Assembly: GCA_016219875.1 (NCBI GenBank)
Contig: JACRJZ010000123.1
Span: 30,595-94,594, forward strand
DNA length: 64,000 bases
Direction of reading: 5' to 3'
DNA from: Verrucomicrobiota bacterium
GTDB taxonomy: Bacteria > Verrucomicrobiota > Verrucomicrobiia > Limisphaerales > JACRJZ01
Positions 33,923 to 42,200 of this stretch are shown piece after piece. The position numbers and the translations under genes were made by a program. Position 1 is the first letter of the stretch, and each line of letters begins with the position of its first letter. The notes beneath the pieces were generated by a model. It was given only the letters and a program-made list of their open reading frames with translations, was not told the origin of the DNA and made no database searches.

Positions 33923-35137
33923 ATGAACATCCACGAATACCAAGCCAAACAACTGCTCGCCTCGCACGGCGTGGCGGTGCCGGCCGCCGAGGTGTGCTCG
34001 ACCCCGGAGGAAGCCCGGGCCGCCGCCGGCCATTTCTTCGCCCAAGGCTACAAGAAGGTCGTCCTCAAGGCCCAAATCCATGCCGGCGGTCGCGGCATGG
34101 GGGTGTTCAAGAACGGCCTCAAAGGCGGCGTGAAATTCTGCGGCAACACCGCCAACGTCTATGCCACCGCCAAGCGCATGTTGGGCGAGATGCTCGTCAC
34201 CAAGCAGACCGGCCCGGAGGGCCGGCTGGTCCGCCGGATTCTCGTGGGCGGCGCCTTGCAGCACGACACCGAGTCGTTCGTGGCCGTGGTCTTGGACCGC
34301 AACATCTCCCGCCCCGTGATGATGGTCTGCAAGGAGGGCGGCATGGACATTGAGGACGTCGCCGCGCGCGATCCCAAGCTCATCCTCACGGAGATCATTG
34401 ACCCGGTCGTGGGCCTCATGCCGTACCAGGCGCGGCGCCTGGCCTTGGCGCTGGGGATGAAAGACGAACTCCTCACCCCTGCCGTCAAGCTTCTCATCGG
34501 CGTCTATCGCACTTGGTGGGAGTGCGAAGCCACGCTCGTTGAGATCAATCCCCTCCATGTTGTGGAACTCGTGGACGGCACCCAGAGCCTCATCGCCGTG
34601 GACGGCAAAATCACGCTCGACGACAACGCACTCTATCGCCATCCAGAACTTCACGCGTTGCGCGACCTCGACGAGGAATCGCCGCTGGAAGTCGAGGCCA
34701 GCAACTACAACCTGAGTTACATCAAGCTCGACGGCGACATCGCCTGCCTGGTTAACGGCGCGGGCCTGGCGATGTCCACGATGGACATCGTCAAGCATCA
34801 CGGCGGCAACGCGGCGAACTTCCTGGACGTGGGCGGCGGCGCCTCGCAGGAGCAGGTGGCGGCGGCCTTCAAGATCATTCTCAGCGACCCCGGCGTGAAG
34901 GCCATCCTGGTGAACATCTTTGGCGGCATCATGCAGTGCGACATCATCGCCCAGGGCATCGTGGCCGCGATGAAGGAAACCCATCTCAAGCTGCCCATCG
35001 TCGTGCGCCTCGAAGGCAACAAAGCCGAGGTGGCCAAAACCCTCATCAAAGAATCCGGCCTGGCCGTCATCACCGCCAACTCCATGGCGGAGGCGGCGGA
35101 CACCGTCGTCAAGCTGGCCAAGAAATCATCTCCCTGA
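33923..35137 (+). CDS. sucC: succinate-CoA ligase, beta subunit
   Basis: A 404-residue TCA-cycle enzyme subunit that, with SucD, interconverts succinyl-CoA and succinate with ATP or GTP formation. It starts MNIHEYQAKQLLASHGVAVP and has an ATP-grasp domain (KAQIHAGGRGMGVFKNG) and the C-terminal LNGAGLAMSTMDI-like segment (here LVNGAGLAMSTMDIVK), NFLDVGGGASQEQV and ILVNIFGGIMQCDIIA. Length is slightly above the usual ~390. GGTGAG before the start is a possible ribosome-binding site. sucD follows after 24 bp. Confidence 0.96.
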   Translation: MNIHEYQAKQLLASHGVAVPAAEVCSTPEEARAAAGHFFAQGYKKVVLKAQIHAGGRGMGVFKNGLKGGVKFCGNTANVYATAKRMLGEMLVTKQTGPEGRLVRRILVGGALQHDTESFVAVVLDRNISRPVMMVCKEGGMDIEDVAARDPKLILTEIIDPVVGLMPYQARRLALALGMKDELLTPAVKLLIGVYRTWWECEATLVEINPLHVVELVDGTQSLIAVDGKITLDDNALYRHPELHALRDLDEESPLEVEASNYNLSYIKLDGDIACLVNGAGLAMSTMDIVKHHGGNAANFLDVGGGASQEQVAAAFKIILSDPGVKAILVNIFGGIMQCDIIAQGIVAAMKETHLKLPIVVRLEGNKAEVAKTLIKESGLAVITANSMAEAADTVVKLAKKSSP

Positions 35138-35161
35138 CCCGAACCCCTGACCCATTTCCAC

Positions 35162-36052
35162 ATGGCCATTCTCGTCAATGCAGACACCAAGGTGCTCGTC
35201 CAAGGCATCACCGGCCACTTCGGCGCGCAGCACACGCGGCTGAGCCTGGCTTACGGCACCAAGATCGTCGGCGGTATCGTCCCCGGCAAAGGCGGACAGA
35301 AATTTGAAGACAAGGTCCCCATCTTCAACAGCGTCGCCGACGCCGTGAACGAAACCGGCGCGAGAGTGTCCGTCGTCTTCGTGCCGCCGCCCTTCGCCGG
35401 CGACGCCATCTTGGAAGCGGTGGATGCCGGCCTCGACCTGGTGGTGTGCATCACCGAGTTCATCCCGATCAAGGACATGATCAACGTCAAGCGCGCCATG
35501 GAGGGCCAGCCCACGCGCCTGCTCGGACCCAACTGCCCCGGCATCGTCACGCCGGGCGAAGGCAAGGATTCCCACGGCGGCTGCCGCATCGGCATCGCGC
35601 CCGGCTACATTCACAAGAAAGGCCCCATCGGCGTCGTCTCCCGCAGCGGCACCCTCACGTACGAAGCGGTCTGGCAGCTCACCCAGCGCGGCGTGGGGCA
35701 GTCCACCTGCGTCGGCATCGGCGGCGACCCGGTCAACGGCACCTCGCACCTCGACATGCTCAAGATGTTCAACGACGACCCCGACACGCACGGCATCATC
35801 CTGATCGGCGAGATCGGCGGCACGTCGGAAGAAGAGGCCGCGGCCTGGGTCAAGCAGCACTGCAAAAAGCCGGTGGCGGGATTCGTGGCCGGCGCGACCG
35901 CCCCGCCCGGACGCCGCATGGGCCACGCGGGCGCGATCATCAGTGGTGGCAAAGGCACGGCCGCGGCCAAGATCGCGGCGTTCCAGGACGCCGGCATCGC
36001 CGTCGCTGCCACGCCATCGGAGATTGCCGAAACCTTGCTCAAGCGGATGTAA
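35162..36052 (+). CDS. sucD: succinate-CoA ligase, alpha subunit
   Basis: A 296-residue CoA-binding subunit. It has the Rossmann motif VLVQGITGHFGAQHT, LLGPNCPGIVTPGE, GVVSRSGTLTYEAV, GEIGGTSEEEAA and the active-site phospho-histidine segment RRMGHAGAIISGGKG. Everything needed for catalysis is intact. It forms an operon with sucC; downstream is a repeat-filled spacer of about 310 bp. Confidence 0.97.
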   Translation: MAILVNADTKVLVQGITGHFGAQHTRLSLAYGTKIVGGIVPGKGGQKFEDKVPIFNSVADAVNETGARVSVVFVPPPFAGDAILEAVDAGLDLVVCITEFIPIKDMINVKRAMEGQPTRLLGPNCPGIVTPGEGKDSHGGCRIGIAPGYIHKKGPIGVVSRSGTLTYEAVWQLTQRGVGQSTCVGIGGDPVNGTSHLDMLKMFNDDPDTHGIILIGEIGGTSEEEAAAWVKQHCKKPVAGFVAGATAPPGRRMGHAGAIISGGKGTAAAKIAAFQDAGIAVAATPSEIAETLLKRM

Positions 36053-36117
36053 GCCGCGGGGCGGGACGCGAGGAGAACAGATTGAACCTGAAATCCCAAG
36101 CTGGCTCTGCCAGAACC

Positions 36118-36230
36118 GCCGGCGCGCGGCTGTCCCAGCCGCAGCAACCTGAACTGGCAGGTCGCCTTGGCTGGAACCAGCGCCCCGGTTACCGGGGACG
36201 TTGCTGCGGCTGGGACAGCCGCGCGCCATC
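36118..36230. repeat. palindromic element B3
   Basis: GCGCGGCTGTCCCAGCCGCA (36124 onward) and TGCGGCTGGGACAGCCGCGC (36204 onward) are inverted. A small GGTTACCGG hairpin lies between. It stands directly beside E2. Confidence 0.9.
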
Positions 36231-36244
36231 GACTTTGGAGGCGA

Positions 36245-36331
36245 TTTCAAAACTCCGTAGCAGCCGACGTGAGGAGGCTCAAACTTCAAGGGAAACAGAG
36301 CCTCCTCACGTCGGCTGCTACGGTTTTGAAA
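36245..36331. repeat. palindromic element E2
   Basis: Arms CCGTAGCAGCCGACGTGAGG and CCTCACGTCGGCTGCTACGG are exact inverted copies, with the pairing extended by TTTCAAAAC/GTTTTGAAA on the outside. It ends 36 bp before the YggT-like start. Confidence 0.93.
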
Positions 36332-36366
36332 GAGGCTCTTTGTTTCGGATTTGAGGTTGAGCCTCC

Positions 36367-37221
36367 ATGCAACCTCTCGACTGGGTTCACGCTCTGCTCA
36401 ATCTCGTGGGCCTGCTGCTCTGGCTCATGTGGCGGGAGGATTCGCTCCGCGCATCGCGCCGGCCGGTCGGCACAAAGCTGCTCTCCACCTTGAAGCGGGC
36501 CGGGGGCGATTCGGTCTCCCGGTGGATCTACCTGGGATCGCTGGCGGGACTGCTGCTGGTGCGGGCGTTCGGCTACTGGCAGATGGGCCGGGGCGTTCGC
36601 TGGACCCCGCTCATCAACCTGTGCGTGGTGGTGGTGCCGTTCCGTTCCGATCTCTTCGCCCGGATGCTGGTGTTTTCGACGGCTAGCCTCGCCGTCTTTG
36701 TCGCCGAGTTTTATTTCTGGCTGCTGCTGCTGTCGGCGGCCAATCGGCGCGTGCTCGACACCGATCCCGTGCAGAACCACATCCGCGCCCATCTGGGCCG
36801 GGTGGATCGTTGGCCCGGCTTCCTGAAACTGCTGCTGCCCTTCCTGCTGGCCGGGTTGCTGTGGTTGGGCGTAGGGCCGCTCATGGCCAAACTTGGCTAT
36901 CAGCTTCCCGCGAAATCCCTGGCCCACGCCGCGCAACAGGCAGTGCTGGTCGGGCTGTCGGCGTTTCTGGTCTGGAAGTATCTCATCGCCGGCATCCTCT
37001 TGCTTCACTTGGTCAGCAGCTACGTCTATTTCGGCCAGGCGCCCGCGTGGACCTTCCTCAACGTGACCGCGCGCAATCTGCTCCGGCCGATCGCGTGGAT
37101 GCGCTTCCTGCAATTCGGGAAGATCGACCTGACCCCGCTCGCGGGCGCTGCCTTGGTGCTGGGACTGGGTGAAGCGGGTGCGCGCGGACTGCCAACCCTC
37201 TATCGGCAGTTGCCCCTATGA
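36367..37221 (+). CDS. YggT-family membrane protein
   Basis: A 284-residue protein with about five hydrophobic segments (for example WVHALLNLVGLLLWLMW, LLLPFLLAGLLWLGVGPL). The end of the second half, TARNLLRPIAWMRFLQFGKI and DLTPLAGAAL, matches the YggT signature of a proline/arginine loop followed by a D-[LF]-[ST]-P motif. YggT proteins are implicated in osmotic or division-related functions in other bacteria, but biochemistry is lacking. Its stop overlaps the start of the pseudouridine synthase by 4 nt. Confidence 0.75.
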   Translation: MQPLDWVHALLNLVGLLLWLMWREDSLRASRRPVGTKLLSTLKRAGGDSVSRWIYLGSLAGLLLVRAFGYWQMGRGVRWTPLINLCVVVVPFRSDLFARMLVFSTASLAVFVAEFYFWLLLLSAANRRVLDTDPVQNHIRAHLGRVDRWPGFLKLLLPFLLAGLLWLGVGPLMAKLGYQLPAKSLAHAAQQAVLVGLSAFLVWKYLIAGILLLHLVSSYVYFGQAPAWTFLNVTARNLLRPIAWMRFLQFGKIDLTPLAGAALVLGLGEAGARGLPTLYRQLPL

Positions 37222-37952
37222 CGGCGCCCGCCGTGCCCGCCGAACCGCTGCTGCGCGTGCTGCACGAAGGCGCCGACTTGCTGATCGTCAACAAACCCGC
37301 CGGCCTCGTCTGCCATCCCACGAAAGGAGACTGCTACTCCAGCCTTATCGCGCGTGCCCGGCTCCACGTCGGGGCCAGCGCCAGCCTGCACATCGTGAAC
37401 CGGCTGGACCGCGAGACGAGCGGCGTGACGGTGCTGGCCAAAACCGTGGAAGCGGCGGGCGAACTGGGCCGGATGTGGGAACGGCGCAGCGTGGAGAAGG
37501 AATACCTCGCCATCGTGCATGGGAACGTGGCCGCGGACTCAGGCACGATTGACGCGCCGCTAGGCCAAGACAGCGCCAGCCCGGTGGCGATCAAGGATTG
37601 CGTGCGCGCGGACGGCGTGCCGGCCCAGACCCGTTTCGCCGTGGAGCGCCGCTTCGCGAAAGACGGGAGGGAATTCACGCTGCTCCACCTCAGACCGTTG
37701 ACCGGGCGCAAGCATCAACTCCGTCTCCACCTTGCGCACCTCGGCCACCCCATCGTCGGCGACAAGATTTATGGCGGCGACGAGCGCCTCTACCTGCGGC
37801 TGGTCCGCGATGAACTGACCGCCGAAGATCGCGGGCGACTGCTGTTGCCGCACCAGGCGCTGCACGCGGCGGCGCTGCGCTTCACGTGGCGAGGTGAGCC
37901 GCGCGCATTCCGCGCGGAGGCGGAGCTGTGGTTTCAGGACTTTCTCCGCTGA
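37218..37952 (+). CDS. RluA-family pseudouridine synthase
   Basis: A 244-residue RNA-modifying enzyme that isomerises uridine in rRNA or tRNA. The catalytic motif HIVNRLDRETSGVTVLAKT (Asp in RLDR) is present, with the RluA-typical LLIVNKPAGLVCHP at the N-terminus and LRPLTGRKHQLRLHLAHLGH and GDKIYGG later. No S4 domain precedes it, so it is a compact member. Exact target uridine cannot be told. Confidence 0.93.
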   Translation: MTAPAVPAEPLLRVLHEGADLLIVNKPAGLVCHPTKGDCYSSLIARARLHVGASASLHIVNRLDRETSGVTVLAKTVEAAGELGRMWERRSVEKEYLAIVHGNVAADSGTIDAPLGQDSASPVAIKDCVRADGVPAQTRFAVERRFAKDGREFTLLHLRPLTGRKHQLRLHLAHLGHPIVGDKIYGGDERLYLRLVRDELTAEDRGRLLLPHQALHAAALRFTWRGEPRAFRAEAELWFQDFLR

Positions 37953-37968
37953 ACCTCGTTGCCCGTGA

Positions 37969-38051
37969 ACCGGCTTGGGGGGGCGAGCGTACCCGTGAGC
38001 CGTCGAGGGGCGCACACACCGGCTCGCGAGTACGCTCGCCCCACCCGGTTC
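37969..38051. repeat. palindromic element F1
   Basis: Left arm GGGGCGAGCGTACCCGTGAG and right arm CTCGCGAGTACGCTCGCCCC are inverted with few mismatches. It lies in the convergent rluA-type/rfbB spacer. Second copy at 60515-60589. Confidence 0.88.
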
Positions 38052-38126
38052 GAGGACTTTTCGGCGCGGGAAAATGGTTCAGGAAATTCTCTCTCGCCGC
38101 TCCGCGTTTGTGCGCAACCCGGGATT

Positions 38127-39149
38127 TCAGCCTTGCCCCTTGCTCTTCAGCACGGTCTGCACCCACGCCTGGTTGTCCAAGTACCACTGCACCGTCTCGC
38201 GGAGGCCCGTCTCGAAGGTGTGCGCGGGCGACCAGCCCAGTTCCCGGTGAATCTTCGAGGCGTCGATGGCGTAGCGGCGGTCGTGGCCCGGACGGTCTTT
38301 CACGAACGTGATTAACCGTCGGGTGTTCCCGCCGAGATGTGGAGCTAGTTCATCGATCAGGTCGCAGATCAACTCCACGATGCGCAGGTTGGCCCACTCG
38401 TTGTTCCCGCCGACGTTGTACGTCTCACCGTCCTGCCCGCGCGTCAGCACTTGCCAGAGCGCCTCGGCGTGGTCGCGCACGAAGAGCCAGTCGCGCACGT
38501 TCAGGCCGTCGCCATAGACGGGGATCGGTTGTCGCGCCAGACAACTTTGGATGACGACGGGGATCAGCTTCTCCGGGAACTGGTACGGTCCGTAGTTGTT
38601 CGAGCAATTCGTGATCACCGCGGGCAAACCGTAGGTGTGGTGGTAAGCGCGCACCAGCATGTCGCTCGCAGCCTTGCTGGCGGAGTACGGCGAGTTGGGC
38701 GCGTAGGGTGTGGCTTCCGTGAACAGCCCCGTCGGCCCCAGGCTCCCAAAAACCTCATCGGTCGAGACGTGATGGAAACGGCGGTTGCCGTCCGTGGTCC
38801 TCCAAGCCGCGCGGCACGCCTCCAACAAATGGAACGTGCCCACGATGTTCGTCTGGATGAAGTCCCCCGGTCCTGTGATGGAGCGGTCCACGTGTGATTC
38901 CGCGGCCAGATGCAGAACGTGCGTGATGCCGTGCCGCCGCACCACGTCCACGACTGCCGGCTTGTCGCGCAGATCGATCTTCTCGAAGACGTATTTCGGA
39001 TGCGTGCGGACCTTCTCCAGATTGGCCACGTGCCCGGCGTAAGTCAGGCAGTCCAAATTGACCAGACGCTCGATCGCGGGCTGGTCAATGATGTGGTGAG
39101 TGACGTTCGAACCGATGAAGCCGGCTCCGCCGGTCAGCAGAAGCTTCAT
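38127..39149 (-). CDS. rfbB: dTDP-glucose 4,6-dehydratase
   Basis: A 340-residue short-chain dehydrogenase that converts dTDP-glucose to the 4-keto-6-deoxy sugar, the second step of dTDP-rhamnose synthesis. It shows LLTGGAGFIGSNVTHHI (NAD binding), HLAAESHVDRSI, STDEVFGSLG (catalytic Thr/Asp/Glu), YSASKAASDMLV (YxxxK) and TNCSNNYGPYQFPEKLIP. The start ATG 39149 matches family N-termini. No other rfb gene is nearby. Longer readings run into element G2. Confidence 0.95.
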   Translation of the reverse strand: MKLLLTGGAGFIGSNVTHHIIDQPAIERLVNLDCLTYAGHVANLEKVRTHPKYVFEKIDLRDKPAVVDVVRRHGITHVLHLAAESHVDRSITGPGDFIQTNIVGTFHLLEACRAAWRTTDGNRRFHHVSTDEVFGSLGPTGLFTEATPYAPNSPYSASKAASDMLVRAYHHTYGLPAVITNCSNNYGPYQFPEKLIPVVIQSCLARQPIPVYGDGLNVRDWLFVRDHAEALWQVLTRGQDGETYNVGGNNEWANLRIVELICDLIDELAPHLGGNTRRLITFVKDRPGHDRRYAIDASKIHRELGWSPAHTFETGLRETVQWYLDNQAWVQTVLKSKGQG

Positions 39150-39309
39150 GTTTGAGTTGAGCGTCGCGAAGCTCGCGGTTCGCCAAGGATTCCGTTCATG
39201 GGCCGGCAGGATAGGAACCGCCCCGCGGGATTCAAGGAGGAAGCAGGAGCTTTCAATGGCACGAACGCCGAAGTCGAATCGCCATCGAGTCGAGCAGAGG
39301 CGCGAACAA

Positions 39310-39523
39310 GCTAAGCCGTAACAATTCAGTGGAACCACGAAAGACACGAAACACACGAAAGGAAGACCCCAGAAGACCGTGGCTGGCCCGGGAACGGAAA
39401 GGTCCCTCAGCGCTGTCACCTTTTGGTGACGCCGGAGCCTCCGCTCCCCACCGCGGTTCAGCCTTTGTTTTCGTGTGTTTCGTGTATTTCGTGGTTCCTT
39501 CGACTGCATGGAGACGGCTTAGC
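39310..39523. repeat. palindromic element G2
   Basis: Arms GGAACCACGAAAGACACGAA (from 39331) and TTCGTGTATTTCGTGGTTCC (to 39498) are inverted; outer ends GCTAAGCCGT and ACGGCTTAGC (to 39523) also pair. An inner GTCACCTTTTGGTGAC hairpin is present. It is part of a 653-bp spacer (39150-39802) with no gene. Confidence 0.9.
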
Positions 39524-39667
39524 CCGCAGTTGACCTGCTTTCGCCGGCGAAAACTCGCCCGCTCAACACGCCCGAAACCACCGGATCAAACCAAGGTCTC
39601 CGTGACGACGCCTTTCACCTGCTCGGTGAAGCTGACCTTTCATCATTGGCTTGGATCCCGCCCTTTG

Positions 39668-39692
39668 TTTTCGCGTGTTTGGCGTGTTTAGC
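39668..39692. repeat. solitary half-palindrome
   Basis: TTTTCGCGTGTTTGGCGTGT and TTAGC: a single arm in the style of the G and H families. No second arm of equal quality is found nearby; a degenerate match may lie near 39547. Confidence 0.5.
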
Positions 39693-39727
39693 GGGGAAGG
39701 CAACGGCGGCTTCTGGGTTGAAGTTTG

Positions 39728-39755
39728 AGCCGCCTCACGTCGGCGGCTACGAGGT
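39728..39755. repeat. single arm of family E
   Basis: GCCGCCTCACGTCGGCGGCT then ACGAGGTT matches the right arm of E3. No left arm is present, so this is a partial copy. Confidence 0.7.
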
Positions 39756-39802
39756 TCTTGGATCGGCTCCGATGCTTGGCTGAATCCGATGGACGGTTCG
39801 GA

Positions 39803-40597
39803 TCAGTAACCGCCCATTCCGATGGTGCCGGACTCCTGCGCGCCTGCTCGACCGCTCTTCTCCGCAGCTTCGCGCCGGCGGTATTCGTCCAGCATGGCCG
39901 CCGTGGCCGTGGCACCGCAACGGGTGCCGCCGAGATCGCGCACGAGGATCAAGCCGTCGAGATCGCGCACACCGCCGGCGGCTTTGACCTGCACTTTGGG
40001 TGAGCAACTGGCGCGCATCAGCGCGAGGTCATGCTCGGTCGCGCCCTGGTAGCTGTACTTGCCGTCGGCGCCTTTGACGAAACCGTAGCCCGTCGATGTC
40101 TTCACCCAATCGGCGCCGGCGCGTTCGCTGATCTGGCAAAGCTTGCGCTTGAAGTCGTCGCCGCTCAGACCCGCGCCACCCTGGGCCAGGTAGTCGTTCT
40201 CGAAAATGACCTTCACCTTCGCGCCGTGTTTGTGGGCCTCATCGCAGACGGTCTTGATGTCGCGCTCGACGTACGCCCAATCGCCGCTCAGGGCCTTGCC
40301 GAGGTTGATGACCATGTCGATCTCGGCCGCGCCGTCGCGGCAGGCGAGTTCGGTTTCGTAACGCTTGGACTCGGTGCAGGAGTTGCCATGCGGGAAGCCG
40401 ATGACCGCGCCGACTTTCACGCCGCTGCCCCGGAGCAGTTCGACTGCACGCTTCACGGCGTAGGGTTTGATGCAGACGGAGGCCACGCCGTATTTCGCAG
40501 CGAGCTTGCAGCCGTCTTCCAACTCCTGGTCCGTCATCGTCGGATGCAGGAGCGAGTGGTCGATCATTTTGGCGAGTTGGTCGTAGGAATACTTCAT
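39803..40597 (-). CDS. deoC: deoxyribose-phosphate aldolase
   Basis: A 264-residue class I aldolase that splits 2-deoxyribose 5-phosphate into glyceraldehyde 3-phosphate and acetaldehyde. Motifs: MIDHSLLHPTMTDQEL, GFPHGNSCTESKRYE, VKVIFENDYL, and the Schiff-base Lys in DWVKTSTGYGF, followed by VKAAGGVRDLDG. The C-terminus carries a ~25-residue extension after the barrel. It stands alone, with the toxin-antitoxin pair 13 bp upstream on the same strand. Confidence 0.95.
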   Translation of the reverse strand: MKYSYDQLAKMIDHSLLHPTMTDQELEDGCKLAAKYGVASVCIKPYAVKRAVELLRGSGVKVGAVIGFPHGNSCTESKRYETELACRDGAAEIDMVINLGKALSGDWAYVERDIKTVCDEAHKHGAKVKVIFENDYLAQGGAGLSGDDFKRKLCQISERAGADWVKTSTGYGFVKGADGKYSYQGATEHDLALMRASCSPKVQVKAAGGVRDLDGLILVRDLGGTRCGATATAAMLDEYRRREAAEKSGRAGAQESGTIGMGGY

Positions 40598-40610
40598 GGA
40601 GTGGGGTGGT

Positions 40611-40901
40611 TCAGCCGTACTTCCCGCGCTTCAGTTCGTGTTGCACCTCGTCGTGCGTTCCAATGAAAGCCACTTGGAGGCTCTCTGGGCGGTCGCGAAA
40701 GAGGATGCGCAGGTCCAAGCCCGCGCGACACTCGAACACCGATGGCCGGAGCTTCCGAATGCTCAGACCCGAATGGACGTGCGGTCGGCCAAACGCTTCG
40801 ACCAACCCGAAGATGGCGTCCAGGCAGAGCTGGCGCGAAGCCTGCGACAACGAGGCCAGCCTCTCCAACGCCTCAGGATTTACGACGAGAGGTTTTCTCA
40901 A
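40611..40901 (-). CDS. RelE/HigB-like toxin
   Basis: A 96-residue basic protein with a RelE-fold pattern: an N-terminal helix pair (EALERLASLSQASRQLCLDA), then beta strands IRKLRPSVFECRAGLDLRIL, FRDRPESLQVAFIGTHDE and a C-terminal basic end VQHELKRGKYG. Related toxins cleave ribosome-bound mRNA. The start is a TTG at 40901 with GGAGG seven bases upstream, inside the antitoxin gene; it overlaps the antitoxin by 29 nt, a typical coupled toxin-antitoxin arrangement. Family assignment is by pattern and context. Confidence 0.75.
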   Translation of the reverse strand: MRKPLVVNPEALERLASLSQASRQLCLDAIFGLVEAFGRPHVHSGLSIRKLRPSVFECRAGLDLRILFRDRPESLQVAFIGTHDEVQHELKRGKYG

Positions 40902-41175
40902 TCAAGTCCTCCAGTCCCTTCCGATCCCGGACAACGATGAGTTTGCCGGCCTTCTTGTCGCGCTGGTACCGGGCATCGACTCGCTGCTCCCACGTTTCGA
41001 CTTCATCCGGCGTCACGCCATACTCGCGCCAGGAATAGTCGGTGGATTCCACCTCCACCTTGCGCAGAGCGATCACGTCGGCTCCAGAAACGATGCCAAT
41101 GTCATCGCCCCGAGCGGCGGCCCTCAGCCACTTGGTCAGATTCTTCTTCGCGTCGGTAATGGTCAGCGTCGTCAT
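40873..41175 (-). CDS. Phd/YefM-type antitoxin
   Basis: A 100-residue protein opening TLTITDAKKNLTKWLRAAAR and GDDIGIVSGADVIALRKVEV, the Phd/YefM dimer-forming fold that binds operator DNA. The C-terminal half (EVETWEQRVDARYQRDKKAG) is charged and likely wraps the toxin. It precedes the RelE-like toxin gene and overlaps it, so autoregulation of the pair is expected. Confidence 0.8.
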   Translation of the reverse strand: MTTLTITDAKKNLTKWLRAAARGDDIGIVSGADVIALRKVEVESTDYSWREYGVTPDEVETWEQRVDARYQRDKKAGKLIVVRDRKGLEDLIEKTSRRKS

Positions 41176-41219
41176 ACGGCCTTTATATCGCTTCCATATC
41201 GGCTTTATTCAAGCTCAGA

Positions 41220-42134
41220 TCAGGCGAAGAACGGTCGGAGGACATTTCCCGCGACCTTGATCGCCGCCTTCCGCCCGTCGAGCATCGGGCCAAACGTGCC
41301 GTCCTCGACCTCGATGCACACCGGGCCGTCGTAGCCGATCTCGTAGAGCTTGGCCATGAACTGCGCCCAGTTGATGTCGCCCAGGCCGGGGATGCGCGGC
41401 GTGTGCCACTGGGTCGGGAAGGCGAAGATGCCGACTTCGTTGAGCTTCTCGGGATGCACGATCATGTCTTTCGCATGGAGGTGGAAGAGCTTGTCCTTGA
41501 ACTCGGTCAGCGGGCTGAGCGGGTCCATCCGCAGGAGGACGAAGTGCGACGGATCGTAGTTCAGGCCGAAATTCTTCGACGGGATGTCGCTGAACATGCG
41601 CCGCCAGACGACGGGCGACACGGCAAGGTTCTTGCCGCCGGGCCACTCGTCGCGCGTGAAGGACATCGGGCAGTTCTCGATGCCAATCTTGACGCCGTGG
41701 TCTTCGGCAAACGCGATGATTGGCTTCCAGGTCTTCAGGAAGCGCGGCCAGTTTTCGTCGATCGTCTTGGTCCAGTCGCGGCCCACGAACGTGTTCACGT
41801 TCTTCAAGCCGAGCTTGGGCGCGGCGACGATGACTTTCTTGAGATGATCCACCTGGCGCTTGGCTGCGGCGAGGTCGGGATCAAGCGGGTTCGGGTAGTA
41901 GCCGAGGCCGCTGAGGCTGACACCGTGTTTGGCGCAGAGCGCGTTGACGTCGTCGGCCTGGGCTTGCGTAAAGCCGGTGACATCAATGTGCGTGACGCCG
42001 GCGAACTTGCGCTCCGCTTTGCCGACGGGCCAGCACATGACTTCGATGCAGCCGAAGCCTTCGCCAGCGGCAAATTCGAGGACTTGGTTGAGGTTGAGTT
42101 CGGGGAGGATGGCAGTGACGAATCCGAGTTTCAT
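41220..42134 (-). CDS. TIM-barrel sugar phosphate isomerase/epimerase
   Basis: A 304-residue protein of the xylose-isomerase-like AP endonuclease 2 superfamily. It has MKLGFVTAILPELNLNQVLE at the start, the metal-ligand strands IGIENCPM and FGLNYDPSHFVLL, LFHLHAKDMI and VCIEVEDGTFGP near the end. It probably isomerises a sugar or inositol intermediate. It follows the oxidoreductase gene by 66 bp, in a three-gene run with a Na+/solute symporter. An in-frame extension upstream is encoded by a heptamer array and I excluded it. Confidence 0.88.
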   Translation of the reverse strand: MKLGFVTAILPELNLNQVLEFAAGEGFGCIEVMCWPVGKAERKFAGVTHIDVTGFTQAQADDVNALCAKHGVSLSGLGYYPNPLDPDLAAAKRQVDHLKKVIVAAPKLGLKNVNTFVGRDWTKTIDENWPRFLKTWKPIIAFAEDHGVKIGIENCPMSFTRDEWPGGKNLAVSPVVWRRMFSDIPSKNFGLNYDPSHFVLLRMDPLSPLTEFKDKLFHLHAKDMIVHPEKLNEVGIFAFPTQWHTPRIPGLGDINWAQFMAKLYEIGYDGPVCIEVEDGTFGPMLDGRKAAIKVAGNVLRPFFA

Positions 42135-42137
42135 GGG

Positions 42138-42172
42138 GTGTTGTTCGTTGTTGGTGGTCGGTTGTTGGTTGT
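42138..42172 (-). repeat. heptamer array before isomerase gene
   Basis: On the minus strand ACAACCAACAACCGACCACC onward, 7-nt units of the CAACNAC type, ending 3 bp before the ATG at 42134. Similar to the array in ccoS. Confidence 0.75.
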
Positions 42173-42200
42173 CTTTCAAAAGCCGGTTTTGGGTCGCAGC

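Noticed and set aside
33707..34984. Upstream extension of the LysM gene
   Set aside because: It would read antisense through sucC; the ATG at 33706 gives a proper signal peptide.
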